Source of the DNA: JALZCH01 sp036400075
Lineage (GTDB): Bacteria > Acidobacteriota > Blastocatellia > Pyrinomonadales > Pyrinomonadaceae
Length of the DNA: 64,000 nucleotides
Direction of reading: 5' to 3'
NCBI GenBank assembly: GCA_036400075.1
Contig: DASWLV010000225.1
Coordinates: 1 to 64,000, forward strand
Of this stretch, positions 25,856 to 33,631 are shown piece after piece. Within the stretch, counting starts at the first letter, position 1. Each line of letters begins with the position of its first letter. The notes below the pieces were generated by a model that saw nothing but the letters and a program-made list of their open reading frames with translations, had not been told where the DNA came from and searched no databases. The translations under genes and the position numbers were made by a program.

Positions 25856-26296
25856 CTACTCTTTTGAGCCTGATTCAGAGGCTGGGTCTTCTGAATCCTG
25901 ATTTTCCGGTTCTTCTTTTTTATCTTCTTCCGCCGATTCATTGTGAGCGAAAACCGCTTCATCGCCGAGACCAAGGCTGGATAAACCTAAAGTTTGCAGG
26001 AATTGCTGCAAGCGGCTGGTTTGCGGCGCGGCGCTCGATATTGCTTCGGGCTGCTCGTTTAATTCTTCGGCAAGACGCGCGAGCTGCGCCGTAATTTTTC
26101 TGCACGGCGAACAGCCGACGAGATGTTTCATAATCGGCTCGGCTTCGCGGTTGCTTAACGCGCCGTCAACAAAAGCCGAGATTGAATCTTCATCCAAATG
26201 CGCTGCGGCTGGAGTTTCGCTTTTTTTGCCTTTTAGAAAGGCTCCGAGTAATTGTCCGATTTGTTGATTTTCCTGATTAAATTGCTCTTGTTTCAC
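25856..26296 (-). CDS. Zinc-finger anti-sigma-like protein
   Basis: 146 residues, with no clear membrane segment. The N-terminal half contains a zinc-finger anti-sigma signature: HLDEDSISAFVDGALSNREAEPIMKHLVGCSPCRKIT, i.e. the His...H-x3-C-x2-C pattern. The C-terminal half is acidic (EEDKKEEPENQDSEDPASES) and probably disordered. It lies directly downstream of a sigma-factor gene on the same strand (72-bp gap), the normal place for its anti-sigma partner. Zinc release under redox stress is a known switch in such proteins; whether it applies here is unknown. Confidence 0.75.
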   Translation of the reverse strand: MKQEQFNQENQQIGQLLGAFLKGKKSETPAAAHLDEDSISAFVDGALSNREAEPIMKHLVGCSPCRKITAQLARLAEELNEQPEAISSAAPQTSRLQQFLQTLGLSSLGLGDEAVFAHNESAEEDKKEEPENQDSEDPASESGSKE

Positions 26297-26368
26297 TTTT
26301 TAAAATTCCCCCGCGAGGTTGACGCGGCATTCCGAAATTTTTGCCGAATTATTTTGCAGACGCAAAAT

Positions 26369-27376
26369 TCAGGCGATTTTAATATGCTGTTTGATGTCGC
26401 CCTGCAATATGTCCTGCGTAGCGAGTTTGATGCACATTTCGATTTCGCTTTCTTTTAATCCGGCGGACGTTTTCAATTCGCTACGAAAACTTTTTAAAAC
26501 TTTTGCATAAATTTTTTCCAGCCAGCGCATCACGGTTGATTCGTGTACGCGCGCATCGGGAGCCTGCTCGCGCTTTTCCGATTTTCGCTGAAACCAGCCT
26601 CGCAACGGCGAAGTCGGAACTTCAACGAGTCGCGCAATTTCGCGCAGCTTTAATTCTTCGATGTGGTAATAAAGCAGCAAAAGTTTTTCGTGCGTGTCGA
26701 GACTTGAGAAAGCCGTTTCTAATGCGCCGGCAGTCGCTTTGCGATAACGTTCGCGAACAATCGTATCGAGCATCTCGCCTTCGCCGCCTTTTGCCGGTTG
26801 CGCGATTGCCGCCTGAGCCGCGCCTTCACCGACGTTTTCCGTCATTTCATCGAGCGAAACTTCGTCGTGACTAGCGCGGTGCAAATCAACCAGCGCGTGC
26901 CAGACGACGGTTCTCAGCCACCCGCGAATGCTGCCGCGCCCGGTGTAAGTCGCAAATTTCGACATCCGCACGCCGTCAACAATTCGCGTCCCGTAAAGCT
27001 CGACGTAAACAGTGTCCACAACTTCGTCGGCATTAACATCGCTGCTCGCCAGATGCCGCGCAACGCGCTCTAAATAACCTCGATGCTGCTGGTCAAATTC
27101 CCACCACGCGCGCTCGTTTCCCGCCGCGCAGCCCAGCGCCATAAACAAATCGCTCGTCTGCAAATCATTGAGAAACTGTCGGATTTCCTCATTCGTAGGC
27201 GCGGGAGCATCCGGCACAAAAAGATATTTGCGCACGGCGCGCTCAAGCGTGTTTTGAAATGTCTCGAATTCGACTCCGAAATTCGGCGCTTCAGCCGCGC
27301 AATCGGCGTACAGCTTTTCGACCAAATCTGTGCAGCCGCTTAAAACTTTTGCTAATTGGTTTTCAGGCAATGACAT
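26369..27376 (-). CDS. Sigma-70 family RNA polymerase sigma factor with N-terminal extension
   Basis: 335 residues, longer than a usual ECF sigma (about 180-200). Region 2 is visible in EFDQQHRGYLERVARHLASS and SIRGWLRTVVWHALVDLHR. Region 4 is AFSSLDTHEKLLLLYYHIEELKLREIARLVEVPTSPLRGWFQR, a helix-turn-helix. The first about 100 residues (LSGCTDLVEKLYADCAAEAP...) and a C-terminal tail are extra. The downstream gene encodes a zinc-finger anti-sigma-like protein. The arrangement resembles the long sigma factors described in myxobacteria, but the subgroup was not established. Confidence 0.85.
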   Translation of the reverse strand: MSLPENQLAKVLSGCTDLVEKLYADCAAEAPNFGVEFETFQNTLERAVRKYLFVPDAPAPTNEEIRQFLNDLQTSDLFMALGCAAGNERAWWEFDQQHRGYLERVARHLASSDVNADEVVDTVYVELYGTRIVDGVRMSKFATYTGRGSIRGWLRTVVWHALVDLHRASHDEVSLDEMTENVGEGAAQAAIAQPAKGGEGEMLDTIVRERYRKATAGALETAFSSLDTHEKLLLLYYHIEELKLREIARLVEVPTSPLRGWFQRKSEKREQAPDARVHESTVMRWLEKIYAKVLKSFRSELKTSAGLKESEIEMCIKLATQDILQGDIKQHIKIA

Positions 27377-27426
27377 CGCGAAGCGAATTATAACTCTGTT
27401 TTTAGTTAATTTACTAACTCCGCAAA

Positions 27427-27954
27427 TTAATATTCGATAATCTGCTCTTCAATCTTTTCCGGCTTCGTTTTATATTTTCTGATTTTAATAATCCATATCT
27501 TGCCGTATTCCGATTCGTCCAGAGCTTTATATTTCTCCTGTTTTATCAATAAATTCGCCAACGCCGGAGTGGTCGTGTTATGCCCGACGACAAGGATTCT
27601 TTTTCCTTTTCCGTTCATTATCAAAGCGGCAAGCTCGTCGAGCTTTTTGTGGTCGTAAATCTCAATCGGACGTTTTCTTTTTTCAGCCAGCGGAGCGGCG
27701 GTTAATCTCGTCCGCAGAAAATCCGAAGAATAAATTACGTCGGGCTTATATTTTTTGATTGTTTTGACCAGGCGCTGCGCCCTCAGCCTTCCTTCCGGCG
27801 AAAGGTCTGGATTGGTTTTATCGGCTGTTGCCGAGATGTCTTTCTCTGCGTGTCGCAGCAGAATAACGGTGACTTTCTTTTTCTGTGCGGAAACATCAGC
27901 GCAGACGAATAGAAACAGTAATACGCTTAAAAAAAGAGAAACGAGAGTTTTCAT
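27427..27954 (-). CDS. SixA-like histidine phosphatase, exported
   Basis: 175 residues from the ATG at 27954, chosen because a signal peptide then starts directly (MKTLVSLFLSVLLFLFVCAD); earlier in-frame starts at 27978 and 27996 lack a ribosome binding site. The histidine-phosphatase motif VILLRHAEKD contains the phospho-accepting His. The second Arg-His pair appears as SSDFLRTRLTA and VVGHNTTTPAL. SixA-type enzymes remove phosphate from phosphohistidine or small substrates; this one seems to act outside the cytoplasm. The neighbours give no clue to the substrate. Confidence 0.85.
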   Translation of the reverse strand: MKTLVSLFLSVLLFLFVCADVSAQKKKVTVILLRHAEKDISATADKTNPDLSPEGRLRAQRLVKTIKKYKPDVIYSSDFLRTRLTAAPLAEKRKRPIEIYDHKKLDELAALIMNGKGKRILVVGHNTTTPALANLLIKQEKYKALDESEYGKIWIIKIRKYKTKPEKIEEQIIEY

Positions 27955-28007
27955 TGATTCGATTGAATTTATTTTCATTGTGAATAAATCTGACAATAAG
28001 CTGCAAA

Positions 28008-29432
28008 TTAAACAAACATCTTGCCCGGATTCAAAATACCATTCGGGTCAAGCGCATTTTTGATTGCTTTCATCACTTCGAGCGTCGGGCGGTCAACGGC
28101 AATATCCAGATACGGCGCTTTGACATAGCCGATGCCGTGTTCGCCGGAAATCGAACCGCCGAGCTTGACGGATAATTCAAAAGTTTCTTTGACACAGAGA
28201 CGCGCACGGCGAACTGCGTCTGCGTCGTTTCGGTCAACAACGAAATTGACGTGAATATTGCCGTCGCCCGCGTGTCCGAAATTGGCGACAAATGTGTCGT
28301 GACGTTTCCCGATTTCTTCAATTTCCGCCACCAGCTCCGGCACTTTCGAGCGCGGGACGACGACATCTTCGTTGATTTTCAGATTGCCGTATTTCATCAG
28401 GCTCGGCGAAATTGCGCGGCGCACGTCCCACAAACGGTCTTCCTCTTCTTTCGATTTGGCTCGCAGAACATCAAAACCGCCGTTTGAATTTAAAATCCGC
28501 TCGATTATTGCTGCATCTTTTTCAACCTGTTCGCGCGAGCCGTCAACGGCGACGAGCAGAATTGCACCTGCGTCGGGCGATAAACCGAAAGCAAAATTTT
28601 GTTCGATTGCCGCGACGCAGTTGCGGTCAATGACTTCCATCGCCATCGGCAACAAACCTTCGGGCGTAAATTTCGTCAGCGTTTCGCAAGCCTCGCGCAT
28701 TGTCCGAAAGCTCGCGCGAACTGTGCTTGTACTTTCGGGCAGCGGCAAAAGTTTCAAAGTCGCTTCGGTAATAATTCCCAAAAGTCCTTCCGAACCGCAA
28801 ATCAATCCTGTCAAATCAAAGCCAACGACGTTTTTTTGCGTTTTTCCGCCCGTTCTGATGACATCGCCGTTTGCCAGAACGACTTCCATACCGAGGACAT
28901 ATTGCTTTGTAACACCATATTTCGGCGTTTTCATTCCGCCCGCGTTTTCGGCGATGTTGCCGCCGATGTACGATTCTTTGTAACTCGCCGGATCGGGCGG
29001 AAACATCAAACCGTATTTTTCGACCGATTGCTGCAAATTGTAAGTCGTGATCCCGGGTTGGCAAACTGCGTACAAATCATCAACGTTAATTTCCAAAATT
29101 TGATTCATCCGGTCTGTGCCGACGACGATTCCGCCATCAACCGGAACCGCGCCGCCTGTGTAACCGACTCCGCCGCCGCGCGCTGTGACGGGAAATCGAA
29201 TTTCATTGGCGAGACGCAAAACGGTGGACATTTCCGCAGTCGTGGCGGGAAAAACTACTGCTTCGGGAGGAAATTTTTCTTTGACGGCGTCCGCGCCGTA
29301 AGGCTCGACTTTTTCCGGGTCAACCAAAACATTTTCCGCGCCGACAATCTCGCGCAGACGATTTCTGATTGTTTCATCCGAAGCCGCCGTTACAGCACGT
29401 TTTCTGGGTTCAAAGTGAATCGAAGTGTACAT
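28008..29432 (-). CDS. FAD-linked oxidase, GlcD-like (glycolate/D-lactate dehydrogenase)
   Basis: 474 residues from the ATG at 29432; the frame is open for 29 more codons upstream but that part overlaps the lipoprotein gene's end and is not conserved-looking. The PCMH-type FAD-binding domain has VVFPATTAEMSTVLRLANE and TARGGGVGYTGGAVPVDGGIVV, then GGNIAENAGGMKTPKYG. The C-terminal domain ends SISGEHGIGYVKAPYL and DPNGILNPGKMF, as in GlcD and D-lactate dehydrogenases. It oxidises a 2-hydroxy acid. The usual GlcE/GlcF partners are not adjacent. Confidence 0.92.
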   Translation of the reverse strand: MYTSIHFEPRKRAVTAASDETIRNRLREIVGAENVLVDPEKVEPYGADAVKEKFPPEAVVFPATTAEMSTVLRLANEIRFPVTARGGGVGYTGGAVPVDGGIVVGTDRMNQILEINVDDLYAVCQPGITTYNLQQSVEKYGLMFPPDPASYKESYIGGNIAENAGGMKTPKYGVTKQYVLGMEVVLANGDVIRTGGKTQKNVVGFDLTGLICGSEGLLGIITEATLKLLPLPESTSTVRASFRTMREACETLTKFTPEGLLPMAMEVIDRNCVAAIEQNFAFGLSPDAGAILLVAVDGSREQVEKDAAIIERILNSNGGFDVLRAKSKEEEDRLWDVRRAISPSLMKYGNLKINEDVVVPRSKVPELVAEIEEIGKRHDTFVANFGHAGDGNIHVNFVVDRNDADAVRRARLCVKETFELSVKLGGSISGEHGIGYVKAPYLDIAVDRPTLEVMKAIKNALDPNGILNPGKMFV

Positions 29433-29439
29433 AAAAACT

Positions 29440-30198
29440 TTATTTCGGTTTAGCGATTTCCTGAATTTCTTTGATCGAAATTCGGCGATAATCCGATGGA
29501 ACTGTGAAAACTCCGGCATCCGGCTCTGATTTAAAATCTCTTATTTCAGTAACGGATCTTGCGCCACTCCGTTTTTGATCAACAATCGCCGCAATTTCCG
29601 TTCTGACCGGCAAACCCAGATTTTCATCAATCCAGACGGCGTTTTCGGTTCTCGCGTTTTCGCTCCCGCGAGCGGTGCCGAAATCAACCAGATATTTTGT
29701 GAGCTGTTTGCCGTTAATCGTTTCTGCGCCGATTTTTTGAAATTTCGCATCCGGCGGTTTGGCGTAAAGCAGATGCGCGAGCGAATATTCTTCGGGCGCT
29801 GCGGCTGTGAACAAATTTTCGCTTGCCGCTTCGGAAATTTCGGCGTAAATTTTGCGTTGCGGCAAGAGCAGAAAGCGTTTTCCGTCGGCGGTTTCGAGAC
29901 GCGAAATTTGGCGTTTGTCGCCGATTTCAAAATCAAGCCGGCGATTCAAACCGTCGCGGGCGACGAATGTGGTTTGTTCGACCGTTTCGGCGTCCGATTC
30001 GTCCCATTTAAACGCAAACACGATTTTGGCTTGATATTTTTCGGGTTCTTTCGATTGAAACGGCTGCCGGTAACTTTCATTTTCATTTGCCTCATCGGTC
30101 GAATTAATTTGAGCCGTTGATTCGGGCTGCGAACCGCCAAATCCGCAGGCAGCGGTGAAAATCGAAGCCAAAATAAGAAAACCGGCGAGCCGATGCAT
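29440..30198 (-). CDS. Lipoprotein of unknown function (LolA-like fold possible)
   Basis: 252 residues from the ATG at 30198. The lipobox FTAAC ends the signal peptide, so Cys becomes lipidated. The mature part contains a run of beta-strand-like segments: KIVFAFKWDESDAETVEQTTFVARDGLNRR, LLLPQRKIYAEI, KQLTKYLVDFG, VWIDENLGLPVRTEI. That pattern is seen in LolA/LolB-like or DUF4412-like outer membrane proteins, but I do not recognise a family with confidence. It lies 7 bp upstream of the GlcD-like gene, and only 8 bp separate its start from the divergent PD-(D/E)XK gene. Confidence 0.7.
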   Translation of the reverse strand: MHRLAGFLILASIFTAACGFGGSQPESTAQINSTDEANENESYRQPFQSKEPEKYQAKIVFAFKWDESDAETVEQTTFVARDGLNRRLDFEIGDKRQISRLETADGKRFLLLPQRKIYAEISEAASENLFTAAAPEEYSLAHLLYAKPPDAKFQKIGAETINGKQLTKYLVDFGTARGSENARTENAVWIDENLGLPVRTEIAAIVDQKRSGARSVTEIRDFKSEPDAGVFTVPSDYRRISIKEIQEIAKPK

Positions 30199-30206
30199 TA
30201 TAAAAA

Positions 30207-31745
30207 ATGTTAGCACAGAACGAAAATTTGTCAGAAGAAGCTCGCCGTTTGCGGGCGATTTTCGACGCTGCGAGCGAATGGCTGTTGTCCGGCGAGACCG
30301 ATTTCGCTCTGCAATCCGACGAAATTGAAATCGCAGCGCAAAACGACCGGCTCGTTTTGTCCTGTCTGACGGCGCAAGGCTGGAAGGCGCTGCGCGTGGA
30401 AAATTGGGAAAACAAAAACGGCAAAATAGTTTTTTCTCTCGCCGGAAAATTCAATTCGGGAAAAACAAAATTTACGTTCACGCCGCGTGTTTCGGCTGCC
30501 GAATTAACCGAAGACGTTCGCGCGGCGCGCGTTTTACAAGCGCGCCAAATTGCTGAAATTGCTCGCAAAGAATTTTCCGCGCACGCCAAAATCGAGCGCG
30601 TCGGTTTCAGTGCCGCTAACCGGCGCGGTCGCTTCGGAAGTTTTGCCAGAATTTTGCTTGTTAATCCAAAAGGCAAAACGATTGCTGTTTGCAGCTCGGT
30701 CTTAGAAAAAATAAACATTGAAAAATTGCTCGCGCATTCGATTTTGTGGCTTCGGAAACTCGAAGAACGGCGAAAAATTACAGAACTTTGGCTTCTCACT
30801 GAAGAAAACGCAGCGGAAGATTTAACCAGGCTTTGCGCACTTTTACGATACGGCTGGCGACAGAAAATAAGAGTTTTTGCCCGCGTTTCACAAAACGAGG
30901 TTTCACCTGAAAACGCAAAAGCGCAAAACGAAGAAGAAATTTTACAGCCAATCGAATCTTTGTCGTTTTCAGATTTGTGGCGGGAAAAACCTAAAAAACC
31001 GAAGCGCCCGGCAATTTCCGATTTGAGCGAAACGGCGCAGAAAATCGTCGAGCTTGCGCCCGACGCGATTGACGCTGTGCGCTCGCGCGGTGGCGAGACT
31101 TTGAGATTTTACGGTTTGCCTTTTTTACGAATCAGAAAAATTTTTGGCGAAGAAACGGTTTGGTTTGGAATTGAAGGCAAACGAAAACGAATTTTGGACG
31201 AAGCGAGTTTGCCGGATTTTGAAAAGCTGCTCGGAGATTTGCACGAACATCGGCGCGCCGATGTTCGTGACCGAAAGAATTTTCTGCACCGCGCGTCGCA
31301 GGAAAGCTGGCTCGAAGCGATTTTAAGACGCGATGTTTCCCGCCTCGATCCGAATTTGCTGCTCGCTCCGCTGCACGCTCAGTTTCGTCTTTCAAACAGA
31401 AAAGGCGCGCTTGATTTGCTCGCTTTGCGAACCGACGGGAGATTGGTTGTGATTGAACTGAAAACAGCGCCCGACCGCGAAATGATTTTTCAAGCCGCAA
31501 ATTATTGGCGGCAAATCGAATTGCAGCGCCGCTGCGGGAATTTGCAGAAAGTCGGGTTGTTTGGCGATTTGAAAATTTCCGACGAGCCAGCGCTGATTTA
31601 TCTGGTTGCGCCGCTGATGAGCTTTCACCACGAGTTTGAAGTTTTGGCTGGCGCGGTTTCTTCGGAAATTGAAATTTGGCGGTTCGATTTAAACGAAGAC
31701 TGGCGAAACGGCATTCGGGTCGCGCGCAGAGAGCGGGTTAATTAA
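30207..31745 (+). CDS. Uncharacterised protein with C-terminal PD-(D/E)XK nuclease-like motif
   Basis: 512 residues, not recognised as a known family. Residues about 1-260 are rich in Arg and Glu and form an unassigned domain (HSILWLRKLEERRKITELWLLT). A second part (about 270-360) starts ISDLSETAQKIVELAPDAID. The C-terminal part has GALDLLALRTDGRLVVIELK, giving D403...E417-x-K419 with the spacing of a PD-(D/E)XK active site, followed by an amphipathic helix AANYWRQIELQRR. It may be a DNA-repair or defence nuclease; that is inference. It starts 8 bp from the divergent lipoprotein gene, and its stop lies inside an attC-like site. Confidence 0.75.
   Translation: MLAQNENLSEEARRLRAIFDAASEWLLSGETDFALQSDEIEIAAQNDRLVLSCLTAQGWKALRVENWENKNGKIVFSLAGKFNSGKTKFTFTPRVSAAELTEDVRAARVLQARQIAEIARKEFSAHAKIERVGFSAANRRGRFGSFARILLVNPKGKTIAVCSSVLEKINIEKLLAHSILWLRKLEERRKITELWLLTEENAAEDLTRLCALLRYGWRQKIRVFARVSQNEVSPENAKAQNEEEILQPIESLSFSDLWREKPKKPKRPAISDLSETAQKIVELAPDAIDAVRSRGGETLRFYGLPFLRIRKIFGEETVWFGIEGKRKRILDEASLPDFEKLLGDLHEHRRADVRDRKNFLHRASQESWLEAILRRDVSRLDPNLLLAPLHAQFRLSNRKGALDLLALRTDGRLVVIELKTAPDREMIFQAANYWRQIELQRRCGNLQKVGLFGDLKISDEPALIYLVAPLMSFHHEFEVLAGAVSSEIEIWRFDLNEDWRNGIRVARRERVN
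31728..31741 (+). repeat. 14-bp direct repeat, left copy
   Basis: AGAGAGCGGGTTAA here forms the last codons of the PD-(D/E)XK gene. An identical copy lies at 32439-32452. Both copies are followed by AACGGC-type sequence at the edge of an attC-like palindrome, so they bracket the DUF1772-like gene. Confidence 0.8.
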
Positions 31746-31835
31746 CGGCTGAGATGACGTGTGGCAAAACACCGCGTAAGCCAGCAAACGAAACAACGTC
31801 CGTGTTTTGCCCTCACGTCCATTGAATTGTTAGGT
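31740..31835 (-). other. attC-like recombination site after the DUF1772-like gene
   Basis: A 96-nt imperfect palindrome. The outer ends show AAC (31744-31746) and GTTAGGT (31829-31835), which fits GTTRRRY. Inner arms GACGTG (31756-31761) and GGCAAAACAC (31763-31772) pair with CACGTC (31814-31819) and GTGTTTTGCC (31802-31811), with small unpaired bases between them. This is the folded architecture of integron attC sites. It begins 10 bp after the DUF1772-like stop on the minus strand, where a cassette's attC belongs. No integrase gene is present in the window. Confidence 0.65.
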
Positions 31836-31845
31836 TGCGTGCTGA

Positions 31846-32337
31846 TTAGCGCGGCTCTCCTGACGAAGATAGACTTATCGCACGTATCGCGGCAATCCAT
31901 CCGCCAATCATTAATACATACCGCCCGTAATTCCAATTCACGAATTGATTCGTTAGTCTGGTAATTTCCTCGCCACTCAAGCCTGCTCCCCGTGTAGCCT
32001 GGGTTTTGCCCAAGATAGGGATGAAAAAAAAGATTGTCGTGAGCACCACGGCAATTCCGCATATTCCTGCCACCAAAGCCCATTTGCGCTGTTGTATCGG
32101 CATCCAAAATGACGCGATGATTAACGCTAACGAGAAAAGACCGTAGAGCGGACTGGCTATGCTGAAGAACTTTGCTTGAACAACGCCGTATTGCCACGCG
32201 GTCACTGATTCAGGCGGTGAACCAGCCCAGAGCGGCGTAAGAACAACATGCTCAAAGATGCCGCCCCCGATTAAGATAGTCAAAGACAGCAAGTAGAGCC
32301 ACAAAATAACTCGAATAGCTGCTGGTCGTTTCGTCAT
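31846..32337 (-). CDS. DUF1772-like (anthrone-oxygenase-type) membrane protein
   Basis: 163 residues with four predicted membrane segments (VILWLYLLSLTILIGGGIFEHVVL, ASPLYGLFSLALIIASFW, WALVAGICGIAVVLTTIFFFIPI, YVLMIGGWIAAIRAI). The pattern of a His after the first helix (FEHVVLTP) and RLTNQFVNWNYGRY before the last resembles DUF1772. A ribosome binding site (CAGGAG) precedes the ATG at 32337. The gene lies alone between two attC-like sites and two 14-bp direct repeats, so it may be a mobile cassette. Function unknown. Confidence 0.75.
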   Translation of the reverse strand: MTKRPAAIRVILWLYLLSLTILIGGGIFEHVVLTPLWAGSPPESVTAWQYGVVQAKFFSIASPLYGLFSLALIIASFWMPIQQRKWALVAGICGIAVVLTTIFFFIPILGKTQATRGAGLSGEEITRLTNQFVNWNYGRYVLMIGGWIAAIRAISLSSSGEPR

Positions 32338-32438
32338 CTGTTTGAATCTCCTGTAGTAGAAAAACAGTGGAACAATTTCACTCTACATCAAATCACAAAG
32401 GGCGATGTTTTACCGTTGCACATTTAGATTCCTTCATT

Positions 32439-32452
32439 AGAGAGCGGGTTAA
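32439..32452 (+). repeat. 14-bp direct repeat, right copy
   Basis: Identical to 31728-31741 and, like it, runs into the outer AAC of an attC-like palindrome. The 711 bp between the two copies contain one attC-like site and the DUF1772-like gene. Confidence 0.8.
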
Positions 32453-32558
32453 CGGCGGCATTGAAGCGGGCGGAAAAGGGCAAGAACAAGTCAAAAGATA
32501 AAAAGTTACGTTTTAAGAAAGTCGCTGTTTCACCCTCACGTCCAATGACTTGTTGTGC
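32447..32558 (-). other. Second attC-like site, after the esterase gene
   Basis: A 112-nt region with AAC at 32451-32453 and GTTGTGC at 32552-32558. The right half shares CCTCACGTCCA with the other attC-like site and pairs only partly with the left half (GCATTGAAG against the TCCAATGAC side). It starts about 30 bp beyond the stop of the leftward esterase gene. The pairing is weaker than in the first site, so the call rests on position, ends and the shared core. Confidence 0.5.
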
Positions 32559-32585
32559 TGCGCCGTTGATTGAAATGAGCAGTAT

Positions 32586-33422
32586 TTACGGGGCGAGTTT
32601 TTGCGACATCAGCCATTTCAAAAATTCCGCGTCAGTATAAGCTCTGTCCAATATAAAATGTTTTTCTCCGGCGTATTCGGTGTATTTAACTGTGCCGCCC
32701 GCCGCTTTTAACGCCGCCTCCATTCTGCGCGATTCCTTAACATCAACATTCTCATCCTGTCCGCCGTGAAAAATCCAGACAGGCGTTTTACCGACTGCTT
32801 TGGCAAAGGCGGCATATGGGTCTGGCGCCGAGTAAAGCGCGAACATTTCAGCGGGCATAAATGATTTCAACGCGCCGAGCGGCACGCTGCTCGGCGGAAC
32901 AACGCCGCCTGCTATCGGAACCACTGCCGCAAACTTTTTCGGATATTTTGCCGCCAGATACCAACTGCCGTAACCCCCTAACGAAAATCCCGTCAAATAA
33001 ATTCTGTTTACGTCGCCGTTAAATTCCGTCATCGTTTGGTCGAGTGCTTTGATAGCCTGCTCTGCCGCATCGCCAATCCAATAGTTTTGCGTTTGCGGAA
33101 AAACGGCAATAAAAGAACGGTAACGCTCCGGGTATTTCGCACCAAAAAGTTGAATGACACTACCCAATTGAGGTCCACCTATTTGCTTCTCGTTGTCATT
33201 ACCTGTTTCACCGGAACCGTGAAGATAAAGAATGACCGGATATTTTTTGGCGGGGTCGTAACCCGCCGGAATATAAACACGAAAATTCATCGTGCTTGAA
33301 CCGAGCGTCACGCTGCGCTTGAGAAAGCCTGTTTCGCGCACAGGAGTCGAAGAGGGTGTTTGTGCGTAACCGGCAAGAGCGCAAAGTATGAATAAAAACA
33401 AAGTTACAAAAGATTTTCTCAA
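32586..33422 (-). CDS. Secreted alpha/beta-hydrolase (esterase/peptidase-like)
   Basis: 278 residues. The signal peptide (TLFLFILCALAGYA) is followed by an alpha/beta-hydrolase: oxyanion region LYLHGSGETGND, nucleophile elbow TGFSLGGYG, acid region WIFHGGQDENVDV, and His in GEKHFILDRAY. It resembles the phospholipase/carboxylesterase and PHB-depolymerase-like enzymes; the substrate is unknown. Translation appears to begin at TTG 33422 with AAGGAGAT upstream, because no ATG lies before the signal peptide. An attC-like site follows the gene. Confidence 0.83.
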   Translation of the reverse strand: MRKSFVTLFLFILCALAGYAQTPSSTPVRETGFLKRSVTLGSSTMNFRVYIPAGYDPAKKYPVILYLHGSGETGNDNEKQIGGPQLGSVIQLFGAKYPERYRSFIAVFPQTQNYWIGDAAEQAIKALDQTMTEFNGDVNRIYLTGFSLGGYGSWYLAAKYPKKFAAVVPIAGGVVPPSSVPLGALKSFMPAEMFALYSAPDPYAAFAKAVGKTPVWIFHGGQDENVDVKESRRMEAALKAAGGTVKYTEYAGEKHFILDRAYTDAEFLKWLMSQKLAP

Positions 33423-33561
33423 AATAATAAATATCTCCTTCTCGCTTACAGCGAAGCAGCATAACTACTTATTAACACTAACGCCAATGACAATATGGTA
33501 CATTCTGCATATTATCAACGCATTATTTATACGTAACCAATTTGAAATTAACCGTAGGGAA

Positions 33562-33610
33562 AATAAAAGTGCAGCCATTTTAAATAATTCAAAATGGCTG
33601 CACTTTTATT
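33562..33610. terminator. 20-bp perfect hairpin, leftward terminator of the PpiD-like gene
   Basis: Perfect arms 33562-33581 and 33591-33610 with a 9-base loop. The core AAAAGTGCAGCCATTTT ends in A/T runs on both sides, so it works in either direction. It lies about 20 bp beyond the stop at 33632. Confidence 0.88.
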
Positions 33611-33631
33611 GCTTAATTGGTAAAAATCCGT

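Noticed and set aside
31742..32197. Leftward open frame of 151 codons overlapping the DUF1772-like gene
   Set aside because: It is in another frame of the same strand, lacks coherent membrane segments, and runs through the attC-like site. The DUF1772 frame has the ribosome binding site and family pattern.
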